DNA of 63,247 nucleotides from an uncultured Faecalibacterium sp. (GCA_900539945.1 UQDV01000012.1:1-63247), one strand, 5' to 3'. Numbered from the stretch's first letter, positions 41,079 to 49,438 are shown. The notes: generated from the sequence alone by a model not told the origin. Translations and numbers: made by a program.

Positions 41079-42470
41079 TTATAGGTTTTTTGCAAGATTT
41101 TTAATGAGTGCAGCCATAGAGGGGTCAGCCAGCAGTTTGGCAAGAGCTGCTGCCGCATCTGTATCGACTGGGCTGGCTTTGGGAGCGGATTGCTCTGCGC
41201 GAGGGAGAACTTCAGGCTCTGCACCATGATGCTGATAGAAGAAATCGTCGAATCGCTGTGCGTTCAAACGTCGATCATCATCCAGAATGTGTGCGTACTG
41301 CTCGGTGACCATCGAAGCCTGCGCATGACCGGAATCGCCCTGCACGGCTTTGATATCGCCGCCGTTCAGCTTGAGCTTGTATGTAATGCTGGAGTGTCGA
41401 AAACTGTGAAAAACTACTTTGGGAAGATTGTTTTCCTCAATCAGCTGCTTCAATGCACCGTTGATGGTGGATTGTTCGGTCGGCATTCCCAGCGGGCCGG
41501 CGACCACAAGATTATAGTCAGCGTACTCTGTGCCCAGTGCATCCCTTGTCATGTCTTGCTCGGCTTTATATTGGACAAGCATTTCAGCAACTGTTTTGGG
41601 GAGAAAGATGGTTCGGATACTGCTGTCTGTTTTGGGGCTTTTCAGAACCTGAACCGTGGTACAGCGGGAACTCAGCGAGGGAAAACGAGTGATGACATTT
41701 TTGTTTTCCAAGGCGTTTAGCGAAGCAATGTCTACACGCTGCAATTCCTTATTTATGTAAATGGAGGCTCGCCCAGCTTCGATGCTTTCAGGGGAGATAT
41801 CCACGCAATCCCAAGTCAAACCGAGCAGTTCGCCAAGGCGCAGAGAACAAGAGAAGGAGAGGTTGATGCAGAGCCGGAGCCGTGGATCATCACAGACTTC
41901 TAAGGCATGGAACAGGGTCTCGGCAGTCCAGATATCACGCTTCTTTGCAGTGTATTTGGGCAAGGTGGCATAAATACAGGGATTCTTTTCCATAAGTTCC
42001 CACTTTACAGCCTGCTCAAAGGCACTTCTCAAAATTTTGTGAACCGAACGAACCGTGCCGGGAGAAACGTATTGATGCTGACGCTTTCCACACATAGGGT
42101 CAACGGCTTCGTATTTAAGCAGCCGCTGATAATATCCCTCAATTACGCGGGTGGTGAGATCTTGCAGCTTCATTGAGCCGATAAGCGGTATTATGTAGTT
42201 TGAAATCAGAGCATTGTTTGATTGATAGGTTGAGAGTGCCCATTTGGTTTTTCCGTACAGGGCAACATATTCTGTAAGCAAGTCTTTTAGAGTTCGGCAC
42301 TGGGGTGCCACAAAGGTACCGACGGATTCTTTGTATTCGACCTCTTTCTTACGGTTTTTGGCATCTGCAAGGTCGGTAAAGGTTTCCCATTTCTGCTTTA
42401 GCGTTCCATTAGTGTGTTTGTAGGTATAGACAACGCAGTAGCTGTTATTGCGTTTGACAATGCTGGCCAT
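41079..42470 (-). CDS. int: tyrosine-type site-specific integrase
   Basis: The 463-residue recombinase has an N-terminal arm-binding segment (1-55), a SAM-like core-binding domain (about 60-170) and a catalytic domain with Arg211 (SLRLGELLGL), Lys280, His355 and Arg358 (HSFRHSS), His382 (GHAQ) and the nucleophile Tyr392 (TEQYAHIL). All key residues are present, so it is probably active. A C-terminal tail of about 60 residues, Ala-rich, follows the active site. It should recombine the tRNA-Arg 3' end seen at 40125-40166. Its ATG overlaps the stop of the four-HTH gene (TAATG). Confidence 0.93.
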   Translation of the reverse strand: MASIVKRNNSYCVVYTYKHTNGTLKQKWETFTDLADAKNRKKEVEYKESVGTFVAPQCRTLKDLLTEYVALYGKTKWALSTYQSNNALISNYIIPLIGSMKLQDLTTRVIEGYYQRLLKYEAVDPMCGKRQHQYVSPGTVRSVHKILRSAFEQAVKWELMEKNPCIYATLPKYTAKKRDIWTAETLFHALEVCDDPRLRLCINLSFSCSLRLGELLGLTWDCVDISPESIEAGRASIYINKELQRVDIASLNALENKNVITRFPSLSSRCTTVQVLKSPKTDSSIRTIFLPKTVAEMLVQYKAEQDMTRDALGTEYADYNLVVAGPLGMPTEQSTINGALKQLIEENNLPKVVFHSFRHSSITYKLKLNGGDIKAVQGDSGHAQASMVTEQYAHILDDDRRLNAQRFDDFFYQHHGAEPEVLPRAEQSAPKASPVDTDAAAALAKLLADPSMAALIKNLAKNL

Positions 42471-43360
42471 TATACATCCTCCTCTACTTTACGTTTGGAC
42501 TTCAGAACTTCATCGAAAGCATCTTTTTGGATGCGTTTTACCCTTCCCAACTTCATCGTTGGAATTCCTTCTTTGAGAACCCACGAGTCAAGTGTTGGGC
42601 GGCTGATTCCGTAGAAAGCCTGAATTTCCTGAAAACTGTAGTATTTCCCATTCTTGGGACATTGCAGTTTTAGCGGCGGCTCCTCATGCGTTTCTTTTTT
42701 CGATTTTTGAAGTTGGTATGTAGATTGGCTTTTAAGCCATGCCTTAAAACTTTTTTTGGTAATGCGCGGCCTGTCGGCCACGCGCTCAATGACAAAACAA
42801 TCTCGGTATTTTTTGCAATCAAGAATCCCATAAACATTCTTGCGTGGGATACCGAGTAGTTTTGCCATTTCCGGGATGGAGATGGTTTGCGCTTCAATCT
42901 CCCGGTCACGCTCCCGGTCAGCTGCTGTGCGGTAGCGGCTTTGTGACCGGTACCACCGCTCAAATTCCTCTTTGGGAATCCTCATACAGAAGTCTGTCGT
43001 TTCTGTTTTCAACTTGCCCTGTCGGATGAGTGTATAGATCGTTTCGGGTTTCACCTTCAATATCTCGGCGGCGTCAGGAACGGAATAGGACCGTTTGCAA
43101 AGTTCCTCGCCCGGTGGCGAGCCATTGACCTTATGATATTTGACCTGATTGGTATACCATTTCTCAAAGCTGGAAATTACGATACGCCTTTTGTCGTTTA
43201 TCAGAATGACTTCAAAGAGATTCTTATGAAGTAGCCAATAGCTGTCTGTTTTGCCAAGGCCGAGAAGCTGCCGCATCTCACGAACCGACATGGTGGTTTT
43301 GGTAGTGGCAGGTTCAGCTTTTCCGTATAAGGGAGCCGAAGTATTCCGCATATCATCCAT
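42470..43360 (-). CDS. protein with four tandem excisionase-like HTH domains
   Basis: The 296-residue protein contains four successive helix-turn-helix units of the MerR/excisionase (HTH_17) style: about 24-72 (VREMRQLLGLGKTDSYWLL), 90-140 (SVPDAAEILKVKPETIYTLI), 160-212 (SIPEMAKLLGIPRKNVYGIL) and 236-288 (SFQEIQAFYGISRPTLDSWV). Each ends in the typical R(I/V)xKxxFxxW-like strand and helix. A single unit is the usual size of an excisionase. I start at the ATG 43360, 8 nt after GAGAGG; a GTG lies 3 codons upstream. Coupled to int, it is likely the directionality or regulatory factor. Confidence 0.82.
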   Translation of the reverse strand: MDDMRNTSAPLYGKAEPATTKTTMSVREMRQLLGLGKTDSYWLLHKNLFEVILINDKRRIVISSFEKWYTNQVKYHKVNGSPPGEELCKRSYSVPDAAEILKVKPETIYTLIRQGKLKTETTDFCMRIPKEEFERWYRSQSRYRTAADRERDREIEAQTISIPEMAKLLGIPRKNVYGILDCKKYRDCFVIERVADRPRITKKSFKAWLKSQSTYQLQKSKKETHEEPPLKLQCPKNGKYYSFQEIQAFYGISRPTLDSWVLKEGIPTMKLGRVKRIQKDAFDEVLKSKRKVEEDV

Positions 43361-43385
43361 GAAAGACACCTCTCTATCTATGTAA

Positions 43386-43418
43386 AAGTTTAGCCGGGAT
43401 TTCTCATCCCGGCTAAAG
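43386..43418 (-). terminator. hairpin between the two excisionase-like genes
   Basis: Perfect 12-bp arms (43389-43400 with 43406-43417; TTTAGCCGGGAT) with a 5-nt loop are followed on the minus strand by CTTTTACAT. It may attenuate transcription into the four-HTH and integrase genes. Confidence 0.65.
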
Positions 43419-43450
43419 AATAGCAGATTTCGCTTGAAATGTTGAGGATG

Positions 43451-43696
43451 TCAAACAGCAGGATTGCGTTCAACAGTGCCATCATTGAGCCATGCTTCAA
43501 AGCTGGCTTTGGAAATACGGTAAGCGCCGCTTACCTTGAACCAGCGGAATTCGTTCTGCTTCAGTAGACGGTAGACAGTGGGACGGCTCAGGAGCAGCAT
43601 TTCCATCAGGTCTTCTACGGTATAGCAGCGGCTGTCCTTTGCCGTGGAAACAGGGGAGGAAACCGAGTTGGGCGAAGGTTCTTCATGGATAATCAT
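43451..43696 (-). CDS. excisionase-like HTH protein
   Basis: The 81-residue protein has one HTH_17/AlpA-type domain: CYTVEDLMEMLLLSRPTVYRLLKQNEF, then RISKASFEAWL. Such proteins bend att DNA for excision or activate integrase genes. It lies between the ParB-like gene and the four-HTH gene, in the same direction, and a strong hairpin follows it. Confidence 0.85.
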   Translation of the reverse strand: MIIHEEPSPNSVSSPVSTAKDSRCYTVEDLMEMLLLSRPTVYRLLKQNEFRWFKVSGAYRISKASFEAWLNDGTVERNPAV

Positions 43697-43726
43697 TGGA
43701 TAATACCTCGTTAAATATACTTAAAG

Positions 43727-44512
43727 TTAAAATTTGAGCGGCAATGCAGCCCGGCGGCTGCCACCATTATAAATAGTATAGACCTGCTGAAGGTACTTCG
43801 TCTTACCGGGAAGGCTTACGCCTGCGGTTCGTGCAAGGCGAAAAATTGTGAATGCATCGACCTGCCGCAGTTTGGCAATCAAGCGGCCTTTGTTATATTC
43901 GGAGTGATACAGTTCTACAAAGCGGCAGATGCCGAGCAGGTTTGCGGAACTCATGGAATCAGGTTCGCCGTTCCAAGCGTTCAGCAAAACATCAAGGGAT
44001 TCGATATACAGTTCCGGACCCAGCCGGATAAATTCGTGATAGGCGGTTGCAATGCAGCTGATCCGCTGCTTGCCACGGCCTTCTTCAAAAGAAAGATGAA
44101 CGCCAGCCAATTCGGTGGCCTGCTGGAATGCAACGGCGGCAGGCTCCCCTGCAAAAATCAGGGCACGGAGCTTCTGCCCTGCACTCAGCCGTTCCGAAAT
44201 GCCTGTCTGCTGTGCAAACAGGAGGGCTTCTTCTCGTTCTGTCATACCCAAATAAACCTTGCAGCGAATCTGCAAATCTTCGCCGCCGTTCAGAAATTTC
44301 CGTGCAGCGATGGTGTTCTGTCCGTCCATCACATAGTAGTGACCATCCCGGAAGCTGATCTTCGGCTCATTGGCAACCCGCTCGTCAAATTCTTTTGCGA
44401 TGCGGGCAACACGAGCGGGGTGAAGAGCACGCTGATAAGTGTCGCGCGGCACGATCAGTTCGCTGCTGTTCAGGCACATCTCATGGTAAGGTTTTACAAC
44501 TGCGTTCATCAT
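43727..44512 (-). CDS. ParB-like domain protein (DUF6551-like)
   Basis: The 261-residue protein has an N-terminal ParB/sulfiredoxin-like fold: ELIVPRDTYQRALHPARVARIAKEFD, then YYVMDGQNTIAARKFL. The C-terminal half is helical without a clear HTH. ParB-like proteins on mobile elements act in partition, DNA nicking or plasmid-copy control; the role here is unknown. Its ATG overlaps the stop of the PemK-like gene by 4 bp, so the two are coupled and may function together. Confidence 0.8.
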   Translation of the reverse strand: MMNAVVKPYHEMCLNSSELIVPRDTYQRALHPARVARIAKEFDERVANEPKISFRDGHYYVMDGQNTIAARKFLNGGEDLQIRCKVYLGMTEREEALLFAQQTGISERLSAGQKLRALIFAGEPAAVAFQQATELAGVHLSFEEGRGKQRISCIATAYHEFIRLGPELYIESLDVLLNAWNGEPDSMSSANLLGICRFVELYHSEYNKGRLIAKLRQVDAFTIFRLARTAGVSLPGKTKYLQQVYTIYNGGSRRAALPLKF

Positions 44513-45276
44513 AAAGGAACCTCCTTCTTCTTTTGCAGAAAATCAATTCCTGATTGGATAATCAAACCGATTTTCTTCTTTTCGTTATCGGATAAGCGGA
44601 AACTGGAATACCGTTCATAGCAGATATTCCAGCGGAACATAAGCGATTGAAGTGCATCATCCAGTTCTGCGACCATGAACTCAACAGAAGATTCTGTCGG
44701 GGTGGAGAGCATCCTTTCCGATATCTGCTCAATGCTATGTAGCTCGCCTTTTGTGTGCTTGGCGAGAGCAGGGGGCTGACTGTTCAGCACACGAAGATTC
44801 TGAAACTGCTGGGAGAGCAGCTCTTTTGCAGCGGCGAGAACATCCTCCTGCGGAGGAGCCGTAAGGTATTTTCGGAATGACTTATACCCAATGAAGCCAA
44901 AGCTGTATTGCAGACACACTGGCACTTGCCGCATTTCATATTTGGACAGGTGCCCAAGGTAGCTTAACACTCTGGATTTATCTGCGGGGCGCGGACTTTC
45001 GCAAATCGCCATAGATGGCGCACTCAAAAAGCGATTGTGCAGAATAAAATGCGTCGGCATATTTCGCTTTTTGATCTGTGTTGTCAGCGGAACGACCAGA
45101 AGAACATTGGAATAAAAATTACCGTCATCGTTCTGGACAACAATGGCAGGTCGGATGCCGCCTTGCTCGGAACCGCTGTAAGGATTCAGATCCATCATGT
45201 AGACATCCCCGCGCTTGTACATCCAGTTTGCGGGCATAGGCGGATACTCTTTCTCTTTTTTGCCTCGTGTTGCCAA
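44509..45276 (-). CDS. PemK/MazF-like protein with long C-terminal extension
   Basis: The 255-residue protein has an N-terminal MazF/PemK fold (about 20-125): YKRGDVYMMDLNPYSGSEQGGIRPAIVVQNDDGN, then NVLLVVPLTT and RVLSYLGHLS. MazF toxins are ribonucleases of about 110 residues. The 120-residue C-terminal helical extension is not part of a normal toxin, and no antitoxin gene precedes it. It could be an inactive or self-controlled relative. The start is TTG at 45276 with AGGAG 9 nt upstream; ATGs exist at 45237 and 45222. Coupled to the ParB-like gene. Confidence 0.78.
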   Translation of the reverse strand: MATRGKKEKEYPPMPANWMYKRGDVYMMDLNPYSGSEQGGIRPAIVVQNDDGNFYSNVLLVVPLTTQIKKRNMPTHFILHNRFLSAPSMAICESPRPADKSRVLSYLGHLSKYEMRQVPVCLQYSFGFIGYKSFRKYLTAPPQEDVLAAAKELLSQQFQNLRVLNSQPPALAKHTKGELHSIEQISERMLSTPTESSVEFMVAELDDALQSLMFRWNICYERYSSFRLSDNEKKKIGLIIQSGIDFLQKKKEVPL

Positions 45277-45289
45277 TTTAGATTTCTCC

Positions 45290-45900
45290 TCTCTATCCGT
45301 ATATGTAACAGTGGGCTGCTCGCACAGCCCACCCTACTATCTCAAACAGCAAAAATGCTGTGATTTATAGTTCTATACCTTTCCGTATTTGTCCCCGACA
45401 TCCCCGGAAAACGAAAACTCAGTTTTCGTGTGGGAAATCTTTCAGCCGTCCGGCAGCGTACCGAATCCATAGGGTTCTCACCTCTCCGTGGTTCACACCG
45501 AGCTGCCCGAAGGCAGAAGTATCATTATTCTGTGATGGCTCTTAGCTATGGAGAAGCTGTCATCCATTTACCGTCAACCTACCGCTCATTCCCTCAGTGG
45601 GAGATCATCGCATTTGTTACGGACGTGGCTCATCATCACAGGAATGTGACTGAAGAATGCGTGTTCAATTTTCAAGGGGCGGGATAGCTTGAGGGCTGCT
45701 TTGAACGCTTGCCGAAGCTATGGCTGTATTGTAACCGATGCGGAACGAAATGAACAGGAACTCAGAGTTCACAATTTTTGAGGAAAATAGGAAGTATCGT
45801 TCCTGTTTCTCGATGAGACGTCAAAAATATATTTCCTGACTTTATGTAAGAAATGAAGTATTATACTCGTAAGAAACTAACTTACGAGTATATAAATTCG
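45290..45900. other. long non-coding stretch upstream of the PemK-like gene
   Basis: No convincing gene. It holds a GTGGGCTG/CAGCCCAC hairpin (45305-45333), an ACGAAAAC/GTTTTCGT hairpin (about 45412-45430) and, at 45862-45892, a perfect inverted repeat with 12-bp arms (TATACTCGTAAG) and a 7-nt loop, just ahead of the ATPase remnant. Confidence 0.5.
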
Positions 45901-45925
45901 ATAAATACACTTTGGGGAGGGAACA

Positions 45926-46033
45926 AACTACCACTACTACATTTTCTCGAAAGGCGGATTTACGGACGGACTACTTCAGGCACAGGAACGCGGAGAAGTA
46001 CAGCTGCTTACCCTTGCCGATATTTTTGAATAA
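45926..46033 (+). pseudogene. C-terminal remnant of a DUF234-type ATPase
   Basis: This start-less frame reads YHYYIFSKGGFTDGLLQAQE and ends LLTLADIFE then stop, which matches the last 35 residues of AAA ATPases with a DUF234 nuclease-like domain. The body of the gene is missing, but the palindrome-bearing promoter region upstream and a terminator downstream remain, so an internal deletion is likely. Confidence 0.6.
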
Positions 46034-46035
46034 CA

Positions 46036-46084
46036 CAAGAAACGCTCTTGCCGGTGTAAAACTGGCAGGAGCGTTTCTTGTTGA
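46036..46084 (+). terminator. terminator after the ATPase remnant
   Basis: CAAGAAACGCTCTTGCC pairs with GGCAGGAGCGTTTCTTG and is followed by TTG. It ends 6 bp before the XRE gene's stop codon and may serve that gene too. Confidence 0.7.
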
Positions 46085-46089
46085 AGTGA

Positions 46090-46377
46090 TTATAAAAGAC
46101 CTTTGATTTTTTCAAGATGATCTATAGCGGCTTGCAGTTCATTTTGAAACTGATCCCTAGAAGGATCTCGGCCCAAAAGAAGATAATCCATACTGACATG
46201 GAAGTATTCTGCAATATCGATCAGGATTTTTACAGAGCCATTGGAGCTTCCCCTTTCAAGATCGCCGAGGTGGCGATGGGAAACACCAAGTTTTTCAGCA
46301 AGTTTTTCCTGCGATAACTTCGCATTTGTACGCAAAGTAAAAATACGGTTACCAATAGCATTCGGATCAAAGCTCAT
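46090..46377 (-). CDS. XRE-family HTH regulator
   Basis: The 95-residue protein is an HTH_3 repressor-type domain: IGNRIFTLRTNAKLSQEKLAEKLGVSHRHLGDLERG covers the DNA-binding helices (about 8-62) and the rest is a short helical tail. The ATG at 46377 has GGAGG 6 nt upstream. It is a single gene within the element; its targets are unknown. Confidence 0.88.
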   Translation of the reverse strand: MSFDPNAIGNRIFTLRTNAKLSQEKLAEKLGVSHRHLGDLERGSSNGSVKILIDIAEYFHVSMDYLLLGRDPSRDQFQNELQAAIDHLEKIKGLL

Positions 46378-46513
46378 GTGTGACCTCCAAATTTTCGATA
46401 AAGCGTGAGAAGTCGAAAACTCGGAGTTGCTACGGGTATCTAGCCGCTTGGGGCATCCACGAAAAACGGACAAACATAAAGCCTGCTCCTTTTTACGGGA
46501 GCAGGCTTCCTGA

Positions 46514-46594
46514 AGGCTAAAAAAATAGCCGGACAACAACCAACTGAGGGATCTTCAAAGAAAATCTCTCAATCAGCTGTTGCCCGGCTATTTG
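46514..46594 (-). terminator. long imperfect hairpin after the ImmA/zinc-ribbon operon
   Basis: AAATAGCCGG and CCGGCTATTT form the base of a long hairpin with further ACAACA/TGTTG and GAGGGA/TCTCTC pairing inside. It lies about 100 bp downstream of the zinc-ribbon gene stop and has a T-run on the minus side. The 46.38-46.70 kb stretch holds nothing else I recognise. Confidence 0.6.
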
Positions 46595-46697
46595 GAGCAC
46601 GTTTCATACATTGCCTTGCGGCAATGGCCCGTTGCTCGGAGCGAACAGTCCATATTCAGGGTGCAGTGCACCCGTATTTGTTAAAATGACTGGAAAA

Positions 46698-46907
46698 TCA
46701 CCGGCATCTAAATGCCAGATCAAGTCTCAGGGTTTCTTTGCATCTATTGCACTTCACTTGTAGTATACCTGAACACCCCTCGATTTTTTGGTATAACTTA
46801 TTTCCACAAACAGGGCAAAATCTCCAGCCTATGCTAAATTCTGCCTGCTGTGTAGTAGTCGGTGCTTTACCGGCAAAGGGACGGTTCTTTAACTGAATCA
46901 TATTCAT
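46698..46907 (-). CDS. small zinc-ribbon protein
   Basis: The 69-residue protein has two Cys pairs, FCPVCGNKLY and VKCNRCKETLRLDL, spaced as in small zinc ribbons of phages and conjugative elements (Com-like or Cys-rich KTR-type). Its ATG overlaps the ImmA stop by 4 bp. The function is unknown; nucleic-acid binding is likely. Confidence 0.75.
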   Translation of the reverse strand: MNMIQLKNRPFAGKAPTTTQQAEFSIGWRFCPVCGNKLYQKIEGCSGILQVKCNRCKETLRLDLAFRCR

Positions 46908-47611
46908 TCTCCAAATCGCATGATGTCCAATGGATGGCAGTGGATGGGTTTACCTTTTATAACCTGCATCTGCTGCAGTCTGATCCTGATTGCAGACCAA
47001 GAAACCCCAATCCGTCGAGCCATCTCCAGAATTTTTTCATAGTTAGGGTCAGACACTGATTTGTACAGAATCCCATTTGGCGGAGCCAACGCTACACGTT
47101 CTATTTCGGCATTGATCAGAAATGTTGGCATCAGCAGCTCTGCTGCAAGGGTATCCGCCTGCCATTCTTCCCACGAGGCATTTCCGTTTCTCTCCCGATA
47201 GGCAATGTGCCCACGGCACTTGACTGCTTTTCCATAGTCGTTCGGAAACAGGTCAGCCAGAATATGGTGTGCCGCTTCATGCGCTATCGTGAAATTCCGG
47301 CATCCGGTTCAGTTGTCTGCCGCAAGGGCGGAATCGATCACAACGTCCTTCGGCATGAACATCTCTACAAGCTTTGTACCATCCCCTAAAGTTACGGTAA
47401 AACCGCATCTTTGAAAAACGGTCAGTCCGAGGATGCTGCCATCGCTGCACAGCGGCAGCATTTTCACATTCAGCCCAAGAACAGCGCTTGCAAGCCGTTC
47501 AGGGTCAATGGGTTCCAGGGCATCTTTGCTGATCCTGAAGCGGGTATAGTACTGGTCGATATACTTACCCGCTATGCGCGAAAGGGCTGCGCGGGATAAG
47601 TACCTTGCCAT
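46904..47611 (-). pseudogene. ImmA/IrrE-type metallopeptidase gene with in-frame TGA
   Basis: The frame encodes an ImmA/IrrE peptidase: N-terminal part MARYLSRAALSRIAGKYIDQ, then the zinc motif HEAAHH in FTIAHEAAHHILADLFPNDY, the third ligand segment EEWQADTLAAELLMP and an HTH-like end. A TGA at 47311-47309 interrupts it 11 codons before HEAAHH with the frame otherwise intact. A CGA to TGA change of an Arg codon would explain it. It starts at the ATG 47611, overlapping the previous stop (TAATG). With the ImmR/CI-like repressor gene nearby it would form an ICEBs1-style anti-repressor pair, here probably broken. Confidence 0.75.
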
Positions 47612-47892
47612 TACGAAGCACGGCTTTCCGGCACAGAGCAGTAGGCTTCCACGAACCACTTGCCCTGCTCAAGCCAAAGATTTCGCTTCTGCCCGCAGAT
47701 TAGACAGGTGAAGCAGTGACCTTTTCCGCCAAGGCGCGATGTGCCATGCCTGACTGCCAAAACACGGTCAATTCCATAAGTGCGAGTCTTGTCATAGTTT
47801 ATGGCAAGAGGACGGATCTTACCGTCAGGAGTAAAACGAACATCCACTTCGACGTATCTTTTCTCACGGCGAAGGCTGTAATCACCACACAT
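47611..47892 (-). CDS. hypothetical protein of integrative elements
   Basis: The 93-residue protein contains DVRFTPDGKIRPLAINYDKTRTYGIDRVLAVR, then a Cys pair (CFTCLICGQK) and a WFVEAYC end. I know similar small proteins from integrative elements, but no function. The ATG at 47892 has AAAGGAGG upstream, and the stop overlaps the ImmA start, so it belongs to a four-gene operon from 48133 to 46698. Confidence 0.7.
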   Translation of the reverse strand: MCGDYSLRREKRYVEVDVRFTPDGKIRPLAINYDKTRTYGIDRVLAVRHGTSRLGGKGHCFTCLICGQKRNLWLEQGKWFVEAYCSVPESRAS

Positions 47893-47935
47893 CAGAAATC
47901 CTCCTTTTTGCAGATTTATCAGAATGCAGCGTGCA

Positions 47936-48133
47936 TTACTTGCGAGTCATACTGCGTGCCACGAACTGTTTTTCGTTTAACAGAGGAACGGACACTGTAT
48001 GCTTTTTCCACTCATCCATAGAGCAGGTTACTGCTTTGCACAGATGGCATTTTGTCCAGCCATCGGTTGCATCAAGATCTACATCATAGTTCATGGTTCC
48101 GCACATCGGGCATCTTACATTTTCTTTTCTCAT
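47936..48133 (-). CDS. small zinc-ribbon protein, first gene of the ImmA operon
   Basis: The 65-residue protein has VRCPMCGTMNYDVD and TKCHLCKAVTC, two Cys pairs forming a zinc ribbon, then a basic tail. The ATG at 48133 has GAGAGG upstream. It heads the operon that runs away from the repressor gene. The function is unknown. Confidence 0.75.
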   Translation of the reverse strand: MRKENVRCPMCGTMNYDVDLDATDGWTKCHLCKAVTCSMDEWKKHTVSVPLLNEKQFVARSMTRK

Positions 48134-48217
48134 ATTATCACCTCTCAAAAACGCCAAATATACACGATTTCGGCCCAGAATTAACACCAAAAAGCTGTTA
48201 TTTGTGGATTTGATTCG

Positions 48218-48246
48218 ATTATACACCCACTTCATGGAGATGTCAA
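48218..48246 (-). promoter_or_regulatory. promoter of the zinc-ribbon/ImmA operon
   Basis: A consensus TTGACA and a consensus TATAAT are separated by 17 bp on the minus strand. Such a strong promoter facing away from a repressor gene is typical of the lytic or excision side of a switch. Confidence 0.8.
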
Positions 48247-48279
48247 TTACGCATTTATCGCTATTTTGGAGATTTCTTG

Positions 48280-48308
48280 TTGATTTCTTATGTTTTCTAT
48301 ACTATAAT
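48280..48308 (+). promoter_or_regulatory. promoter of the S24 repressor gene
   Basis: TTGATT and TATAAT are separated by 17 bp, 33 bp before the repressor start. It is divergent from the operon promoter at 48218-48246. Confidence 0.75.
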
Positions 48309-48341
48309 AGAGCTACCGGATCACAAAGGAGTGTTCTTGCT

Positions 48342-49169
48342 ATGAAAAAGAAAACTGCGCTCACCAAAATGCACATAGCCCCATCTACGGTGTGCTATGA
48401 TGCAGTCGCCGCAAGGGATAGTAATGAGGTTGGTCTGATTCTCGCAGCTGTACGAAAAAGGAATGGTTATTCACTTGTAACTTTCTCCGAACTTCTCCGC
48501 CACTATGGCGTCGATGTCAGTGACAAGGGAATCAGTAAATGGGAAAAAGGATACACCACTCCCAGCATCTACCAACTGGTTGCAATCTGCCACGCATTGA
48601 ACATCAAGGAAGGACCTTCCTACTTTACAAAGACCTTTCAGAAACCCGCCCTTCTAAATGCCATCGGGCAAAAAAAGGTCGCTGAGTACGAAATGGACTT
48701 GATTGCATCTCGGCGCTACCAGCCAGGCACAGAAGAGCCTGCGAAAATCGACTGCATAATGATGCCAGTATCAGAATTGCCAGTATCGGCAGGTCTAGGA
48801 GCTTTTCTTGAAGGTGAAATGTTTCAGCAGATACAAGTGCCTGCCAGTAGCGTTCCGGCTGATGCCGAGTTCGGGATATACGTTAGCGGTGATAGTATGG
48901 AGCCACGTTATCATAGCGGACAGATCGTATGGGTAAAGCGCTGCGAAGAACTTGCATGCGGAGATATCGGGATATTCGTATATGATGACTGCGGATATCT
49001 GAAAAAATACGATGAACATACCCCAGATAAGTCCCAAGCAGAGTTCTTTACCGACAGCTATGGCGTGGTGCATAACCAACCGGTTTTGCTTTCTCTTAAC
49101 ACCAAATATTCGCCGATCCTTATATCTCCTGAGCAAAGATTCGAGGTTGTTGGAAAAGTTTTGAACTAA
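48342..49169 (+). CDS. CI/LexA-like repressor with S24 peptidase domain
   Basis: The 275-residue protein has an N-terminal HTH domain (about 28-90, with VDVSDKGISKWEKGYTTPSIYQL) and a C-terminal S24 domain with cleavage site Ala150-Gly151 (PVSAGLG), nucleophile Ser185 (SGDSMEPRYHSGQIVWVK) and a catalytic Lys at 221 or 222. RecA-stimulated self-cleavage would relieve repression on DNA damage. It is divergent from the ImmA-type operon. AAAGGAG precedes the ATG at 48342. Confidence 0.9.
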   Translation: MKKKTALTKMHIAPSTVCYDAVAARDSNEVGLILAAVRKRNGYSLVTFSELLRHYGVDVSDKGISKWEKGYTTPSIYQLVAICHALNIKEGPSYFTKTFQKPALLNAIGQKKVAEYEMDLIASRRYQPGTEEPAKIDCIMMPVSELPVSAGLGAFLEGEMFQQIQVPASSVPADAEFGIYVSGDSMEPRYHSGQIVWVKRCEELACGDIGIFVYDDCGYLKKYDEHTPDKSQAEFFTDSYGVVHNQPVLLSLNTKYSPILISPEQRFEVVGKVLN

Positions 49170-49188
49170 AAAGATGGGAGGAGTTTTC

Positions 49189-49392
49189 GTGGATACGATC
49201 AAACGTGTTCAGGATTTGATGCAAGCGCGTGATATGAATCTGTGTGTGTTGGCAAAGAAATGCGGAATATCGTATTCCACGATTCAAACCACTGCTCGTC
49301 GGGGAGGCCAGTTGAGCGTAGAGACGATTGAAAGAATCTGTCCGGGTTTGGGAATCACACTAAAAGACTTCTTCGATTCCTCATATTTGTAG
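49189..49392 (+). CDS. small XRE-family HTH protein
   Basis: The 67-residue protein is a single HTH_26/XRE domain: DTIKRVQDLMQARDMNLCVLAKKCGISYSTI, then GLGITLKDFF. I start at the GTG 49189, 5-6 nt after GGGAGGAG; an ATG at 49174 lies upstream of that ribosome site. It follows the repressor gene by 19 bp, so the two are probably cotranscribed. Confidence 0.82.
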   Translation: MDTIKRVQDLMQARDMNLCVLAKKCGISYSTIQTTARRGGQLSVETIERICPGLGITLKDFFDSSYL

Positions 49393-49395
49393 TAA

Positions 49396-49438
49396 AAAGC
49401 CGCTCACCATGCTGGAAACCAGCACAGTGAGCGGCTTT
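49396..49438 (+). terminator. terminator of the repressor operon
   Basis: AAAGCCGCTCACCATGCTGG pairs with a near-perfect return arm ending GTGAGCGGCTTT. Confidence 0.85.

Noticed and set aside
47309..47311. Selenocysteine or programmed readthrough at the TGA in the ImmA gene
   Set aside because: No selenocysteine is known in this family, the site is not catalytic, and a single C-to-T change explains the stop more simply.
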